A model generated the notes under the pieces. The model made no database searches. It saw only the letters and a list, made by a program, of their open reading frames with translations, and was not told the DNA's origin. From positions 1 through 10,341 of the forward strand of contig JBIOVQ010000160.1 in NCBI GenBank assembly GCA_044867805.1: a stretch of 10,341 nucleotides of DNA, written 5' to 3'. Below are positions 1 to 9,248 of the stretch, piece after piece (positions within the stretch are counted from its first letter, which is position 1; the number at the start of each line of letters is the position of its first letter). Position numbers and translations under genes: made by a program. The stretch comes from SG8-41 sp044867805 (GTDB lineage: Bacteria > Pseudomonadota > Gammaproteobacteria > Burkholderiales > SG8-41).

Positions 1-453
1 CAGGAGATCCAGCGGCTCATCGGGCGCGCGCTGCGCTCCGTGGTGGACCTGGAAAAGCTGGGCGAGCGCACGATCCATCTCGACTGCGACGTGATCCAGG
101 CCGACGGCGGCACGCGCACCGCGGCCATCACCGGCGCGTTCGTCGCGCTGCACGACGCCGCCGGTGTCCTCGCGGCGCGGCATGGGCTGAAATCGCCGAT
201 CAAGGACTTCGTGGCAGCGGTTTCGGTCGGCATGTTCAACGGCTCGCCGGTGCTCGACCTCGACTACGCCGAGGACTCGGCATGCGACACCGACATGAAC
301 GTCGTGATGACGGGCTCGGGCGGCCTGGTCGAGATCCAGGGCACGGCGGAGGGCGCCCCGTTCTCGAAAAAGCAGATGGACGCCATGCTCGGACTGGCGG
401 AGCAGGGCATCCGGCAGCTCATCGCGGCGCAGAAAACCGCGTTGGGAAAATAG
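1..453 (+). CDS. rph: Ribonuclease PH, 3' part (5' end outside window)
   Basis: RNase PH is a phosphorolytic 3'-5' exoribonuclease that trims the 3' trailers of tRNA precursors in the cytoplasm. The window opens inside the gene: the frame is open from base 1, and 150 codons plus a TAG stop remain of a protein that is normally about 240 residues. Visible family signatures are the block VIQADGGTRTAAITGAF (about residues 31-47 of the fragment) and DLDYAEDS, which carries conserved acidic residues of the active site, followed by a GSGGLVEIQGTAEGAPF stretch typical of the C-terminal half. The next gene downstream is rdgB; rph-rdgB-hemW is a common betaproteobacterial order. A repeat element begins one base after the stop codon. 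Identification is secure; only the missing N-terminal third is unknown. Confidence 0.97.
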   Translation, partial: QEIQRLIGRALRSVVDLEKLGERTIHLDCDVIQADGGTRTAAITGAFVALHDAAGVLAARHGLKSPIKDFVAAVSVGMFNGSPVLDLDYAEDSACDTDMNVVMTGSGGLVEIQGTAEGAPFSKKQMDAMLGLAEQGIRQLIAAQKTALGK

Positions 454-454
454 T

Positions 455-613
455 CGCCAAGGCGCCAAGGCCGCCAAGAAAGACATAATAAGATTTTCAA
501 CGGCAGGCCTCAGGCTGGGTTTCCATCAAGAGCCCACGGGTTCGCCGCGAAGGGTAGTGATGTTGCTTTTCATCATTTGGATTGGTTTCCTTGGCGTTCT
601 TGGCGTATTGGCG
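455..613. repeat. Inverted-repeat element A, CGCCAAG units, fills rph-rdgB gap
   Basis: The left arm at 455-480 has three units of CGCCAAG plus 1-2 spacer bases (spacing 8 then 9). The right arm at 589-613 has the same units on the opposite strand, with the same spacing when read as its complement. By eye the arms pair at about 20 of 24 positions, so the transcript could form a long hairpin enclosing about 108 bases. The interior begins AAGAAAGACA (476-485), which recurs at the same place in the second element (8876-8885). The element starts right after the rph stop and ends 8 bases before the rdgB ATG, so it makes up the whole leader of rdgB. No coding potential is seen inside. Confidence 0.8.
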
Positions 614-621
614 GCTAATTT

Positions 622-1239
622 ATGCGCAGGCTAGTCCTCGCGAGCGGCAACCCCGGCAAGCTGCGCGAATTCCGGCAGATGCTGGCGCCGCTCGGCATCG
701 AGGTCGTCCCCCAATCCGATCTCGGCATCCCCGACGCCGGGGAGCCCCACGGCACCTTCATCGAGAACGCGCTCGCCAAGGCACGCCATGCTTGCCGCCA
801 TTCCGGGCTGCCTTCGTTTGCCGACGACTCGGGCATCTGCGTCGATGCCCTGGGCGGCGAGCCCGGCGTGCGCTCGGCACGCTACGCCGAAGGCGGCGCA
901 TCCGGCCGCGAAGATCAGGATCGGCGCAACAACGAGAAGCTCGTGGCGGCGCTCCGCGGCCGGCCGGACCGGGGCGCGCACTACTATTGCGTGATCGTGC
1001 TGGTGCGCCGCCCCGACGACCCCCAGCCCCTGATCGCCGAGGGGCGCTGGCGCGGCGAGGTCATTGCCGCGCCGCGCGGCGCGGGCGGCTTCGGCTACGA
1101 CCCGTATTTCCTGCTGTCCGGCCTGGGCCGGACGGCCGCCGAGCTCGAGCCGGACGAAAAGAACGCGATCAGCCACCGCGGCCAGGCGCTCGCGCGCATG
1201 GTCGAAATGCTGCGCTACGCGGAATACCGGGCGTCCTGA
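622..1239 (+). CDS. rdgB: XTP/dITP pyrophosphatase (RdgB/HAM1 family)
   Basis: This cytoplasmic housekeeping enzyme hydrolyses non-canonical purine nucleoside triphosphates (dITP, ITP, XTP) to monophosphate plus pyrophosphate, keeping deaminated bases out of DNA and RNA. The 205-residue length is near the family norm (about 197 in E. coli). Visible motifs are the N-terminal LASGNPGKLRE (6-16) nucleotide-binding loop, TFIENAL (45-51), FADDSG (66-71) with the catalytic/metal-binding acidic pair, FGYDP (157-161) and SHRGQAL (184-190). The ATG at 622 gives the normal N-terminus. No good Shine-Dalgarno is visible; the only G-rich stretch upstream (GGCGG) belongs to the repeat element that forms the leader. 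It follows rph after 168 bases and precedes hemW closely, suggesting co-transcription through the repeat hairpin. Confidence 0.97.
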   Translation: MRRLVLASGNPGKLREFRQMLAPLGIEVVPQSDLGIPDAGEPHGTFIENALAKARHACRHSGLPSFADDSGICVDALGGEPGVRSARYAEGGASGREDQDRRNNEKLVAALRGRPDRGAHYYCVIVLVRRPDDPQPLIAEGRWRGEVIAAPRGAGGFGYDPYFLLSGLGRTAAELEPDEKNAISHRGQALARMVEMLRYAEYRAS

Positions 1240-1248
1240 CGCCCGGCA

Positions 1249-1325
1249 AATGATGAGTGCAGAATGCAGAGTGCAGAATCGCGGCCATGGGCACTGATTC
1301 ATCATTCATCACTCATCATTCATCA
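1249..1325. repeat. Two-armed 7-bp repeat array at the rdgB-hemW junction
   Basis: The left arm (1249-1283) follows a strict 7-bp lattice of AGTGCAG/AATGCAG units. The right arm (1298-1325) has four consecutive heptamers: TTCATCA, TTCATCA, CTCATCA, TTCATCA. Fourteen bases separate the arms. The two arms are not complements of each other. The array begins 9 bases after the rdgB stop and runs up to the codon just before the conserved part of hemW, so it contains the candidate GTG (1257) and ATG (1287) starts of hemW. Confidence 0.85.
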
Positions 1326-2519
1326 TTGCGGTTCCGGGCGCTGCCCCCGCTCGCCCTGTATATCCATATCCCCTGGTGCGCGCGAAAATGCCCGTACTGC
1401 GATTTCAATTCGCACGAGGCGCGCGGCGCGGTTCCGGAGGACCGTTACGTCGGCGCGCTCATCGCCGATCTCGAGCAGGCGCTCCCCCAGGTGTGGGGCC
1501 GGCGCGTGCACAGCGTCTTCCTCGGCGGAGGCACGCCGAGCCTGTTCTCGGCGCGTGGCATCGACGCCATCCTCTCCGCTGTCCGTGCGCGCCTGGCGAT
1601 CGCGGCCGACGCCGAGGTCACGCTCGAGGCGAATCCCGGCACCGCGGAGGCGGGAAAATTCCGCGATTTTCGCGCGGCCGGCGTGAACCGCCTGTCCCTC
1701 GGCATCCAGAGCTTCGATCCGCGCCACCTGAAGAGCCTCGGGCGCATCCACGACGGGCGCGAGGCGCGAGCGGCCATCGACATGGCGCGCGCCCACTTCG
1801 ACAACTTCAACCTGGACCTGATGTACGGGCTGCCGGGGCAGACGCCCGCCGAGGCCCGGGCGGACATCGAGGCGGCGCTGGAATACGAGCCGCCGCATTT
1901 GTCGTGCTACCACCTCACCATCGAGCCCAATACTTACTTTTACCGCTATCCGCCGCAACTACCCGACGACGAGGCCACCGCCGCCATGCAGGAAGCGATC
2001 GAAACTCGTTTGGCCGAGGCCGGCTACGAGCACTACGAGACCTCGGCCTTCGCGAGAGCCGTCGGTCGTCAGCCGTCAGTCGTCACCGCGCGCAGCGCGC
2101 GCTGCGCGCACAACATGAACTACTGGACCTTCGGCGACTACCTCGGCATCGGCGCGGGGGCCCACGGCAAGCTCTCGTTCCCGGACCGGGTGGTGCGGGA
2201 AATGCGGTTGAAGCATCCCGAGCGCTACATCGAGGGCGCGGAGCGGGGCGAGGCGGCCCAGGAGCGGCGCGAGGTCGCGCCGCCGGAGATCCCTTTCGAG
2301 TTCATGATGAACGCGCTGCGCCTCAACCAGGGCTTCGTTGCAGGCCTGTTCGAGGAGCGGGCCGGCGTGCCGCTCACGGCCGTCCTGCGCGAGCTGGATG
2401 AAGCCGAACGCCGCGGCTTGATCGAGCGCGACCACGCGCGCATCGGTCCGACGCCGCTCGGCCGGCGTTTTCTGAACGACCTGCTGCAGATTTTTCTGCG
2501 GGAACGCAGGGTCGCCTAG
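1287..2519 (+). CDS. hemW: Radical SAM family heme chaperone HemW (coproporphyrinogen III oxidase-like)
   Basis: HemW is a radical-SAM protein related to HemN but thought to act as a heme-binding chaperone, not as a coproporphyrinogen oxidase. Seen from the ATG at 1287: the CARKCPYC cluster motif (Cys31, 35, 38) for the 4Fe-4S/SAM site, GGGTPS (80-85), LSLGIQSF (137-144), NLDLMYGLPGQT (175-186), and the HNxxYW signature (HNMNYW, 275-280) that separates HemW from true HemN. The start is uncertain. GTG 1257, ATG 1287 and TTG 1326 are all in frame, none has a clear ribosome site, and the first two lie in a 7-bp repeat array, so residues 1-13 are repeat-coded. A second array adds about 11 residues just before CxHN (258-272, where E. 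coli has four). Taking both away leaves about 385 residues, close to the usual 378. Confidence 0.95.
   Translation: MGTDSSFITHHSSLRFRALPPLALYIHIPWCARKCPYCDFNSHEARGAVPEDRYVGALIADLEQALPQVWGRRVHSVFLGGGTPSLFSARGIDAILSAVRARLAIAADAEVTLEANPGTAEAGKFRDFRAAGVNRLSLGIQSFDPRHLKSLGRIHDGREARAAIDMARAHFDNFNLDLMYGLPGQTPAEARADIEAALEYEPPHLSCYHLTIEPNTYFYRYPPQLPDDEATAAMQEAIETRLAEAGYEHYETSAFARAVGRQPSVVTARSARCAHNMNYWTFGDYLGIGAGAHGKLSFPDRVVREMRLKHPERYIEGAERGEAAQERREVAPPEIPFEFMMNALRLNQGFVAGLFEERAGVPLTAVLRELDEAERRGLIERDHARIGPTPLGRRFLNDLLQIFLRERRVA
2058..2085. repeat. In-frame 7-bp repeat array inside hemW
   Basis: Four consecutive heptamers GCCGTCG, GTCGTCA, GCCGTCA, GTCGTCA occupy 2058-2085 within the hemW reading frame. 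They encode part of the segment AVGRQPSVV, which is absent from the HemW sequences I can recall (E. coli has PGYQ between YAK and CQHN). The units resemble the right arm behind the tRNA (9491-9518), which also ends in GTCA/ATCA. Confidence 0.8.
2088..2109. repeat. 22-bp perfect palindrome in hemW
   Basis: The sequence GCGCGCAGCGC followed directly by GCGCGCTGCGC, shifted to the exact boundaries 2088-2109, equals its own reverse complement over 22 bases. It begins two bases after the internal heptamer array and lies in the same non-conserved insertion of HemW (residues TARSAR), ending just before the conserved HNxxYW region. Part of the regularity is simple GC alternation, so its meaning is unclear. 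Confidence 0.7.
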
Positions 2520-2567
2520 CGCGTCACCGGTGTCGGGCCGACCCCCCAGGCGGCCCGCTATTCGCGG

Positions 2568-3077
2568 TTACGGCTTCACGGATACGAACTCCAGCCTCGA
2601 TTCCCTGATGTCCAGGGTGTCTCCCAGCTCGTACACGTTGCGGTAGCCATAGTTGTAGAGCGCGATGTAGGTTGAGAGATTGAGCGACGCGCTGGGCAGT
2701 TTGGAAGGGAAGGGACCTTCCGCGCCGAGGAAGTTGTTGTTGCAATAGATCAGGATGCGGGTCTTCTTGTCCGGAATGGTCTTGCGCAAGCTCTCGATGG
2801 CGATATCGGGGAAGCTGAGATGGATCGCTCCCCTGACGTGGAGCTGGTCGTAGCGGTCCTTGCTGCGCGCATCCAGGACCACGGTTCCGGGCTCGCGGCT
2901 CATCCGCGCAAACTCTTCCTGCGAAAGGCGCCGCGATTCCCGGTGCTTTGCCGCGAGCGCGGAGACGCGCAGAAATCCCTCCATGTCGATGGCGGGGTTC
3001 ACCGGGGCCTGCTGGGCTGCCGACGCCGCGACGGCGCCGGCCAGTATGCAGAACAACGCGACGGTCTGGAGGCTCAT
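2568..3077 (-). CDS. Exported rhodanese-like domain protein
   Basis: This is a single-domain rhodanese (sulfurtransferase fold) of 169 residues with an apparent signal peptide. The N-terminus MSLQTVALFCILAGAVAASA is a hydrophobic stretch ending in small residues, so cleavage near Ala20-Ala22 and a periplasmic location are likely. The domain shows VVLDARS (66-72), HVRGAIHL (80-87) and the active-site loop YCNNNF with Cys112 as candidate catalytic residue. The ATG at 3077 is chosen because GGAG sits 5 bases upstream on the coding strand; an ATG at 3104, also with an AAGG upstream, would add nine residues (MDVKASGEN) and is a real alternative. It is convergent with hemW, separated by 48 bases with no obvious terminator. 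The sulfur acceptor cannot be inferred; some family members bind other ligands or are inactive. Confidence 0.85.
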   Translation of the reverse strand: MSLQTVALFCILAGAVAASAAQQAPVNPAIDMEGFLRVSALAAKHRESRRLSQEEFARMSREPGTVVLDARSKDRYDQLHVRGAIHLSFPDIAIESLRKTIPDKKTRILIYCNNNFLGAEGPFPSKLPSASLNLSTYIALYNYGYRNVYELGDTLDIRESRLEFVSVKP

Positions 3078-3186
3078 ATTTTCTCCACTTGCCTTTACAT
3101 CCATCGAACATCCTTCTTCCTGAGTGACGCGAAGTGCAGCGATCTTGCGCACGAGCGCCTTGGGCGGTGCAGCGCGTCGTCATAGG

Positions 3187-3636
3187 TCATTTCCAGAACT
3201 GCCACCACGGTTTCTTCAAATCCTTGCCGGATTTCCAGTTGGCAAAGCGTTGATCAATGACCTTCGCCAGCTTGTTGTAATTCTCCCAGGTATCGTCAAT
3301 ATCAAACACTTCTTCCTCAGGGGCTTCGTCTCTTAGAGCATGAACATAATCCTCGAAATAAATCTCCTTCAAATACTCTTCGGAGAATAAATTTCCTTCG
3401 CGATTAAAGTCTTCGCTGGTAATTTTCTCGTCACAATATTCAAAATAATCTAGCGGAGTGGTGCTTCCTTGAATCAATTTATCGCAAGAAGCTTTATTAT
3501 CAACCGTGTGAAGATCTCCACCAAGACCGTTTTTCAATGCCCAGGCAAGATAAAGGGCCAATAAAATGCGTACTTTCTCAAGGGAATACGATTTCCCTTC
3601 CATATCCAAAAACCACGAAGCATCCAGATATTTCAT
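3187..3636 (-). CDS. Hypothetical protein, AT-rich, resembles a small DUF family (DUF7832-like)
   Basis: I do not know a function. The 149-residue acidic protein starts KYLDASW, has a hydrophobic helix with LAWALKNGL (30-38), then CDEKITSEDFNREGN (68-82), DDTWENY (114-120), IDQRFANW (127-134), and ends in an aromatic tail PWWQFWK. The order D-A-S-W, LAW-x3-NGL, D-K-x2-ED-N-EGN and DTWENY-x5-ID-R-x2-W matches a family I remember as DUF7832; that label is from memory. No signal peptide is seen, so it is probably cytoplasmic. Two 60-base lines counted by hand are 38% and 42% GC, against well over 60% in neighbours, which points to acquisition from outside. The ATG at 3636 has only a poorly spaced AGG upstream. 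Small scattered proteins of this kind are sometimes immunity-like, but nothing here proves that. Confidence 0.8.
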   Translation of the reverse strand: MKYLDASWFLDMEGKSYSLEKVRILLALYLAWALKNGLGGDLHTVDNKASCDKLIQGSTTPLDYFEYCDEKITSEDFNREGNLFSEEYLKEIYFEDYVHALRDEAPEEEVFDIDDTWENYNKLAKVIDQRFANWKSGKDLKKPWWQFWK

Positions 3637-3666
3637 GACCTGTAACGCGAAGTAGCCGGCCTGAAA

Positions 3667-3684
3667 GCCGATTTGTAAGTCGGC
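3667..3684 (-). terminator. Weak hairpin, possible trmB terminator
   Basis: GCCGA (3667-3671) pairs with TCGGC (3680-3684), with one wobble and one further pair inside and a 4-base loop. On the - strand it is followed by a short TTT, about 75 bases beyond the trmB stop. The stem is short and the T-run poor, so termination is only possible. Confidence 0.3.
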
Positions 3685-3744
3685 ATTTTGCGCGTGACGT
3701 TGTCATCCTTCAAGGTAGTCAGGGCGTTGCGCGGACATACGGCG

Positions 3745-3776
3745 CAGTGACCAGTCACTAGTTACGAGTCACCAGT
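3745..3776. repeat. 7-bp repeat array across the trmB stop codon
   Basis: Read on the + strand, the units CAGTGAC, CAGTCAC, TAGTTAC, GAGTCAC follow each other without gaps, then a degenerate CAGTCGC. On the - strand the same DNA encodes the last residues of TrmB (LVTRN) and its TAG stop (3758-3760). The array therefore straddles the end of the gene. The 121-base gap between trmB and the AT-rich gene otherwise holds only the weak hairpin at 3667-3684. Confidence 0.82.
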
Positions 3777-4462
3777 CGCGCCTCATCGGGACGGCGTCGG
3801 AAGACGACGTCCCACACTTGGTGCCCGAGCTTCAGCCCGCGCTCCTCGAACTTGGTGCGCGGACGCCAGTCGGGCCGCGGGGCAAAGCCGGTTGCGGTAT
3901 TGACGAGCTGCGGCTCGGCGGAAAGGACTTCCATTATTTGTTGCGCGTAATCCGCCCAATCGGTAGCCACATGCAGGTAAGCACCGGCCTTCATCCGGGA
4001 CACCAGCAGCGCAACAAATGGCGGCTGGATCAGTCGCCGCTTGTGATGGCGCTTTTTCGGCCAGGGGTCCGGAAAGAACACGTGGACGCCGGCGAGGCTC
4101 GCGGGCGGGATCATGTGCTCGAGCACTTCCACCGCGTCGTGCTGGATGATGCGCACGTTGCCCAGGCCGAGCTCGGCGATGCGCTTGAGCAGGCTGCCCA
4201 CGCCCGGGCCGTGCACCTCGATGCCCAGGTAATCGTTGGCGGGATCCTGGGCGGCGATGCGGGCCGTCGTGTCGCCCATGCCGAACCCGATTTCGAGAAT
4301 CCTGGACGCCGTCCGCCCGAAGGCGCGGTCGAGATCGAGCGGCGCGCGGGAAAAGGGGATGCCGAAGCGCGGCAGCAGGCTCTCGCGGGCGCGCCGCTGC
4401 GCGTCGGTGACGCGCCCCTGGCGCAGCACGTAGCTGCGGACCGGGCGGCGGGTGGTGGTCAC
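3758..4462 (-). CDS. trmB: tRNA (guanine-N7-)-methyltransferase
   Basis: TrmB uses S-adenosylmethionine to form m7G at position 46 in the variable loop of many tRNAs; it is a cytoplasmic Rossmann-fold enzyme. From the GTG at 4462 the protein has 234 residues, matching the family (239 in E. coli), and starts VTTTRRPVRSYVLRQGR, a normal N-terminal lead. Motifs are EIGFGMG (57-63, SAM binding), DYLGIEVH (77-84), FPDPWPKKRHHKRRL (130-144, family hallmark), ATDW (166-169) and RPRTKFE (200-206). A longer in-frame start at 4624 would add 54 arginine/alanine-rich residues with no family likeness and is rejected. No clear ribosome site precedes the GTG. The last five residues and the stop codon lie in a 7-bp repeat array, so the native C-terminus was probably altered slightly. 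Confidence 0.94.
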   Translation of the reverse strand: MTTTRRPVRSYVLRQGRVTDAQRRARESLLPRFGIPFSRAPLDLDRAFGRTASRILEIGFGMGDTTARIAAQDPANDYLGIEVHGPGVGSLLKRIAELGLGNVRIIQHDAVEVLEHMIPPASLAGVHVFFPDPWPKKRHHKRRLIQPPFVALLVSRMKAGAYLHVATDWADYAQQIMEVLSAEPQLVNTATGFAPRPDWRPRTKFEERGLKLGHQVWDVVFRRRPDEARLVTRN

Positions 4463-4647
4463 GGGAGCAAGGTCGTGGGGTGCGGACGCAAGGGCACGGC
4501 GGTAACGCGCAACCCCGCGGATTTTCGCAGATTTTGGGCGACCCCGCGCAGCCGGCAGGGGTGCGGTAGCGCACACTGTACCGGTTTGAAGCTGCCCCTC
4601 AAAGCGGGTAAGGTAAGCGGCCAAGAATCGCCTGGGAGGGGTGCCTG
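4463..4647. promoter_or_regulatory. Divergent intergenic region, weak promoter candidate and RBS for the GGDEF-EAL gene
   Basis: This 185-base gap separates trmB (-) from the signalling gene (+). A poor sigma70-like pair is visible on the + strand: TTGAAG (4586-4591), 17 bases, then TAAGGT (4609-4614). A strong Shine-Dalgarno GGGAGGGG lies at about 4634-4641, about 7 bases before a TTG start at 4648, and this decides the start of that gene. No convincing promoter for trmB was found. Confidence 0.35.
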
Positions 4648-7851
<3,204 letters not shown>

Positions 7852-7865
7852 ACGCCGGTGTGGCG

Positions 7866-8007
7866 TTCAAATTCCAAATCTCAAATCCCAAACTACAAAC
7901 AAATTCCAAATCTCAAACTCCAAATCACAAACGTACTCCTGTTTGGAGCTTGGGATTTGGAGCTTGGTGCTTGTTTGGAGCTTGGTACTTGGGATTTGGT
8001 GCTTCGG
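7866..8007. repeat. Large two-armed 7-bp repeat array filling a convergent gene junction
   Basis: The left arm (7866-7932) holds nine units of consensus YYCAAAY (TTCAAAT, TCCAAAT, CTCAAAT, CCCAAAC, TACAAAC, then after a 4-base slip TCCAAAT, CTCAAAC, TCCAAAT, CACAAAC). The right arm (7941-8007) holds about nine units of consensus RYTTGGN (GTTTGGA, GCTTGGG, ATTTGGA, GCTTGGT and so on), essentially the complement of the left arm. It fills almost all of the 169 bases between the stop of the GGDEF-EAL gene and the stop of thiG. Its transcript from either strand could fold into a long imperfect hairpin, and could serve as a two-way terminator. Confidence 0.88.
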
Positions 8008-8020
8008 TGCCCCGAGGCAA

Positions 8021-8833
8021 TTACGACTTCGGTGCTGGCGTGACGAGGCCAGTTGTCGGTGAGCTCGGGGCGCCGGAGTAGAGCTTCTTCGGCATGCGGC
8101 CGGCAAGGAAGGCGGCGCGGCCCGCTTCCACCGCCTTTTTCATGGCGGAGGCCATCAGCACGGGGTTCTTTGCCGCGGCCACCGCGGTATTCATGAGCAC
8201 GCCGTCACACCCCAGCTCCATCGCGATCGCGGCATCGGAAGCGGTGCCCACGCCGGCGTCCACGATCACCGGCGCCTTGGCGTTCTCGATGATGATCTGG
8301 AGGTTCCAGGGATTGAGGATGCCCATGCCCGATCCGATCAGCGATGCGAGCGGCATGACGGCCACGCAGCCGGCCTCCTCGAGCTGCCTGGCGATGATCG
8401 GATCGTCGGAGGTGTAGACCATCACCTTGAAGCCATCCTTGACCAGCGTGTCGGCAGCCTTGAGCGTATCCACGACGTTGGGGTAGAGCGTCTTCGGGTC
8501 GCCGAGGACTTCGAGCTTCACCAGGTCGTGCCCGTCGAGCAGCTCCCGCGCGAGCCGCAGCGTGCGCACCGCGTCGTCGGCCGTATAGCAGCCGGCCGTA
8601 TTGGGCAGCAGCGTGTATTTAGACGGCGGCAGGTAGTCGAGCAGGCTCGGCTGCTTCGGGTCCTGGCCGATGTTGGTGCGGCGGATCGCGACGGTGACGA
8701 TCTCCGCGCCGCTCGCCTCCACCGCCGCCTTCGTTTCCGCGAAGTCCTTGTACTTGCCGGTGCCGATGAGCAGCCGCGAGCCGTACGGCTTGCCCGCGAT
8801 CACCAGCGGGTCGAGATTTTCGCGGGGTTTCAT
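8021..8833 (-). CDS. thiG: Thiazole synthase ThiG
   Basis: ThiG builds the thiazole phosphate ring of thiamine from 1-deoxy-D-xylulose 5-phosphate, dehydroglycine and the sulfur carried by ThiS thiocarboxylate. It is a cytoplasmic TIM-barrel enzyme. Of 270 residues, recognisable parts are SRLLIGTGKY (19-28), the TVAIRR region (47-52), KLEVLGD with Lys106 as the likely Schiff-base lysine, LASLIGSGMGILNP and the phosphate-binding stretches VDAGVGTASDAA and GVLMNTAVA. The start is ATG 8833, with AGG-like bases upstream but no strong site. The protein runs slightly longer than E. coli ThiG (about 256) through a proline/serine-rich tail next to the repeat junction. It lies downstream of thiS on the same strand, separated by a 138-base gap that holds a repeat hairpin, so expression could be uncoupled from thiS. 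Confidence 0.97.
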   Translation of the reverse strand: MKPRENLDPLVIAGKPYGSRLLIGTGKYKDFAETKAAVEASGAEIVTVAIRRTNIGQDPKQPSLLDYLPPSKYTLLPNTAGCYTADDAVRTLRLARELLDGHDLVKLEVLGDPKTLYPNVVDTLKAADTLVKDGFKVMVYTSDDPIIARQLEEAGCVAVMPLASLIGSGMGILNPWNLQIIIENAKAPVIVDAGVGTASDAAIAMELGCDGVLMNTAVAAAKNPVLMASAMKKAVEAGRAAFLAGRMPKKLYSGAPSSPTTGLVTPAPKS

Positions 8834-8854
8834 GGCCTAGAACCTAAACACTAG

Positions 8855-8962
8855 ACGCAAAGCCGCGAAGGCGCAAAGAAAGACAGAAAAATAATCACAA
8901 GAAACACAGCGCTGTTCGCCTTTTGATTGAAGTATTCCTTTGCGGCTTTGCGCCTTTGCGTC
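8855..8962. repeat. Inverted-repeat element B, CGCAAAG units, between thiS and thiG
   Basis: The left arm 8855-8879 has three 8-base units (CGCAAAGC, CGCGAAGG, CGCAAAGA). The right arm 8937-8961 has their complements (TTTGCGGC, TTTGCGCC, TTTGCGTC). By eye about 21 of 24 positions pair. The interior is 57 bases and AT-rich. The element shares its design, arm length, unit skeleton CGC(A/C)AAG and the flanking AAGAAAGACA (8876-8885) with element A at 455-613, so the two are members of one family. It fills most of the gap between two genes that usually sit tightly together. Confidence 0.82.
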
Positions 8963-8971
8963 AAGATTTTC

Positions 8972-9175
8972 TCACCCGCCGCCCACGGCGACCACGATCT
9001 CCAGCCGGTCGCCGTCGGCGAGCCGCTCGGCGGCGTGCCGGCTGCGCGGCACGATCTCGCCATTGCGCTCGACCGCCACGCGCTTGCCTGCCAGGTCCAG
9101 CTCCTTCAAGAGCTCGGCGCAGTTGAGCGGGGCATCGAACTGCCGGCGTTCACCGTTGATGGTAAGCGAGATCAT
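8972..9175 (-). CDS. thiS: Thiamine biosynthesis sulfur carrier ThiS
   Basis: ThiS is a small ubiquitin-fold protein whose C-terminal glycine is adenylated and turned into a thiocarboxylate that gives sulfur to ThiG. The ATG at 9175 yields 67 residues (family about 65-70): MISLTINGERRQF at the start, the core LLKELDLAGKRVAVERNGEIV, and the end EIVVAVGGG, which provides the required terminal Gly-Gly. AGG with a 7-base spacer precedes this ATG; longer in-frame starts add 19 unrelated residues. It is first in a thiS-thiG pair on the - strand. No TPP riboswitch is visible in the 173 bases upstream. Confidence 0.95.
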   Translation of the reverse strand: MISLTINGERRQFDAPLNCAELLKELDLAGKRVAVERNGEIVPRSRHAAERLADGDRLEIVVAVGGG

Positions 9176-9248
9176 TCCGGCACCTGGATACCATGATTCT
9201 TGCAATTGGTACGACTTTTGGCAACCGCTCAAGTCCGAAGTTGCCTTT

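Noticed and set aside
455..613. Insertion sequence or MITE remnant with its own transposase
   Set aside because: No transposase fragment or target-site duplication could be seen; the element is therefore listed only as an inverted repeat.
2520..2567. Bidirectional terminator between hemW and the rhodanese gene
   Set aside because: No stem with a T-run is visible in these 48 bases.
4463..4624. N-terminal extension of TrmB by 54 residues
   Set aside because: The extra residues are arginine/alanine-rich with no family likeness, and the GTG at 4462 gives the normal length.
7866..8007. CRISPR-like array
   Set aside because: The unit is only 7 bp with no unique spacers, and no cas genes are near.
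8972..8980. Unusual ThiS ending in three glycines
   Set aside because: The required terminal Gly-Gly is present and one extra preceding glycine is a plausible normal variant.
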